Source of the DNA: Planctomycetota bacterium
GTDB taxonomy: Bacteria > Planctomycetota > Phycisphaerae > Phycisphaerales > UBA1924
Direction of reading: 5' to 3'
DNA: 64,000 bases
NCBI GenBank assembly: GCA_018242605.1
Contig: JAFEBP010000005.1
Span: 210,861 to 274,860, forward strand
Shown here: positions 62,345-64,000 of the stretch, piece after piece
Layout: every line of letters starts with the position of its first letter
How positions within the stretch are numbered: position 1 is the stretch's first letter
Position numbers and translations under genes: made by a program
Notes under the pieces: generated by a model
What the model saw: only the letters and a program-made list of their open reading frames with translations
The model's database searches: none
Told to the model about the DNA's origin: nothing

Positions 62345-63244
62345 ATGACCAGGTCTATCACACAGGCATTATTGCATGAACCCCAGGTGGTTCCCCCCAC
62401 GGCCCGCGCATGCTGCTGCGCTCCGGCCTCAATAGCCACCGTCGGTGAGCATCCAGCGACCACCGACGCCGGCATTGTGCAACGCGTCGGAATCTTCCTG
62501 TACGGGCTCTTGAGCTACGCCGTCTTTCTCGCCTCGTTTCTGTATGCACTCGGCTTTGTCGGCAACATCGTTGTTCCGACCGCTCTGGACAAGATCCCCG
62601 CCGACCATGCCGGAATGCACTGGGCAACCGCCGCGGCCGTCAATGTCGTACTGCTGCTCGTGTTCGCGATCCAGCACAGCGTGATGGCACGCCCCTGGTT
62701 CAAGACGCGTTGGACTCAGGTCGTGCCTGAACCCGCCGAGCGAAGCACGTACGTTCTGTTGTCCAGCCTGGCCCTGATCGCCATGATGCTGTTCTGGCAA
62801 CCGATCGGCGGTGTCGTGTGGAACGTTGAGCAGCCCATCGCGAGATGGTCTCTCTGGGCGCTCATGTCCGCCGGATGGCTCCTGGTGCTCGCCGCGACGT
62901 TCATGATCAACCATTTCGACCTCTTCGGCCTGCGCCAGGTGTGGCTATTCCTGCTGAAGAAGCCCTACACCCACCTGCCTTTCAAGACGCCCGGCCTGTA
63001 CAGCCGAGTGCGTCACCCGTTGTATGTCGGCTGGCTCATCGCGTTCTGGGCCACGCCCACAATGACCTCGGCACACCTGCTGTTCGCCGTGATCACGACC
63101 GCGTACATCCTGGCCGCCATCCGCTGGGAGGAACGCGATCTGCAATCCATGCATGGTCGGGCGTACGACGAGTATCGCCGCCGCGTCCCCAAACTGATCC
63201 CGCGCTTCCGATCTGTCGCGCCGTCCGACCAGACCGCCTCGTGA
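62345..63244 (+). CDS. mddA: MddA-like methanethiol S-methyltransferase (NnrU/isoprenylcysteine-methyltransferase-like membrane protein)
   Basis: 299 residues with five or more helices. The methyl-donor region matches the MddA/ICMT class: LPFKTPGLYSRVRHPLYVGW, then RWEERDLQSMHGRAYDEYRR. MddA methylates methanethiol to dimethyl sulfide with S-adenosylmethionine. The N-terminal ~48 residues before the first helix are an extra polar segment with a CCC triplet, not typical of the family, so a later start cannot be excluded; the chosen ATG has AAGGA upstream. Predicted target of the divergent TetR. Confidence 0.8.
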   Translation: MTRSITQALLHEPQVVPPTARACCCAPASIATVGEHPATTDAGIVQRVGIFLYGLLSYAVFLASFLYALGFVGNIVVPTALDKIPADHAGMHWATAAAVNVVLLLVFAIQHSVMARPWFKTRWTQVVPEPAERSTYVLLSSLALIAMMLFWQPIGGVVWNVEQPIARWSLWALMSAGWLLVLAATFMINHFDLFGLRQVWLFLLKKPYTHLPFKTPGLYSRVRHPLYVGWLIAFWATPTMTSAHLLFAVITTAYILAAIRWEERDLQSMHGRAYDEYRRRVPKLIPRFRSVAPSDQTAS

Positions 63245-63284
63245 GAAGCGTCCTCATCCCCTCTCAGCAACTCCAGGTGTACGT

Positions 63285-63590
63285 ATGAGAACCGCCAAAC
63301 GTATGGGAGCCGCGCTCTTCGCGCTGTTCCTCGCCAAGGGGCTCCTCTGGCTGGCAGTGGCAGGCTTCACGTGGATATGGGCGTTCGATGAGCACCCGAA
63401 CTGCCGCAGCCACGCTGCACCGGCGACACCGCCGACGCAACACCAGACCGCTCAGTCGCCATCGCCCGCGTCAAGCCTGCAAAGCGCACACATTCCCCCA
63501 GTGCTGCTCTCTCGCGATCCGTACCCCTGCAGCAGTCGACCCCGCGATGTGTGCATGTACCTGAAAGGAGGCATCTTGGTGGAGCCGTAG
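63285..63590 (+). CDS. Small one-helix membrane protein, unknown
   Basis: 101 residues. A basic start, one strong helix (ALFALFLAKGLLWLAVAGFTW), then a Pro/Ser/Thr-rich tail with four cysteines in the last 60 residues. It follows the MddA-like gene by 40 bases, with a weak ribosome site. No family recognised; the tail may be non-native coding, so the gene is only moderately supported. Confidence 0.45.
   Translation: MRTAKRMGAALFALFLAKGLLWLAVAGFTWIWAFDEHPNCRSHAAPATPPTQHQTAQSPSPASSLQSAHIPPVLLSRDPYPCSSRPRDVCMYLKGGILVEP

Positions 63591-64000
<410 letters not shown>

Overview
The window is GC-rich bacterial chromosome. It reads like a planctomycete, probably of the Phycisphaerae type. The pointers are an SHD1-like domain in a secreted protein, a prepilin-like protein with a type II methylation motif, a PEP-CTERM-like surface protein, dockerin-like EF-hand repeats at a C-terminus, a Tat-exported Gfo/Idh/MocA oxidoreductase, and many lipoproteins with proline/alanine linkers. 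This is inference from gene content; no rRNA or marker gene is present. No tRNA, IS element, prophage or CRISPR array was found.

Layout. 1-2.6 kb: a copper module on the minus strand (CopZ-like chaperone, CsoR repressor, CopA ATPase cut by the left edge) with a CsoR-type operator. 2.9-6.1 kb: a secreted YHYH/PEBP fusion with a C-terminal frameshift, and a DUF4185-like lipoprotein. 6.3-9.7 kb: System II cytochrome c maturation (ResB, CcsA). 9.8-14.3 kb: two histidine-kinase-type proteins, an NtrC-type sigma-54 activator and a small periplasmic protein. 14.6-27.4 kb: seven multiheme cytochromes c (58 heme motifs by eye, including CX3CH and CX4CH variants), two NHL beta-propeller lipoproteins and an outer-membrane beta-barrel. 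27.6-33.5 kb: System I cytochrome c maturation (ccmE, F, an unknown gene, A, B, C, D). 33.5-39.3 kb: CBS protein, lipoprotein, prepilin-like protein, dockerin-tailed protein and M60-like peptidase. 39.4-42.9 kb: sulfur/thiol genes (MBL-rhodanese, TauE, rhodanese-DUF2892, AhpD-like). 43-49.3 kb: globin, alcohol dehydrogenase, malic enzyme, creatininase family and SUKH. 49.4-54.9 kb: MacA-MacB-TolC type pump with a MarR regulator. 55.3-64 kb: hybrid kinase, MetE-like enzyme, PEP-CTERM protein, oxidoreductase, TetR with a double operator, MddA-like methyltransferase and a partial aldo/keto reductase.

The main system lies at 9.7-33.5 kb. One operon makes an inner-membrane NapC-like 12-heme cytochrome and a 15-heme periplasmic cytochrome. 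A convergent five-gene operon makes NHL lipoprotein, pentaheme lipoprotein, outer-membrane barrel, NHL lipoprotein and 12-heme cytochrome, which has the parts list of a porin-cytochrome electron conduit. Two tandem tetraheme cytochromes and one anchored hexaheme cytochrome could carry electrons between them. Six good GG-N10-GC (-24/-12) promoters and one weaker one sit in front of the conduit operon, the cytochrome genes, both maturation systems and the regulatory operon itself. I therefore read the locus as one sigma-54-dependent regulon for an extracellular, or at least trans-outer-membrane, electron transfer chain that carries both its own heme-attachment machineries and its own activator. 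The direction of electron flow and the external partner cannot be told from the sequence.
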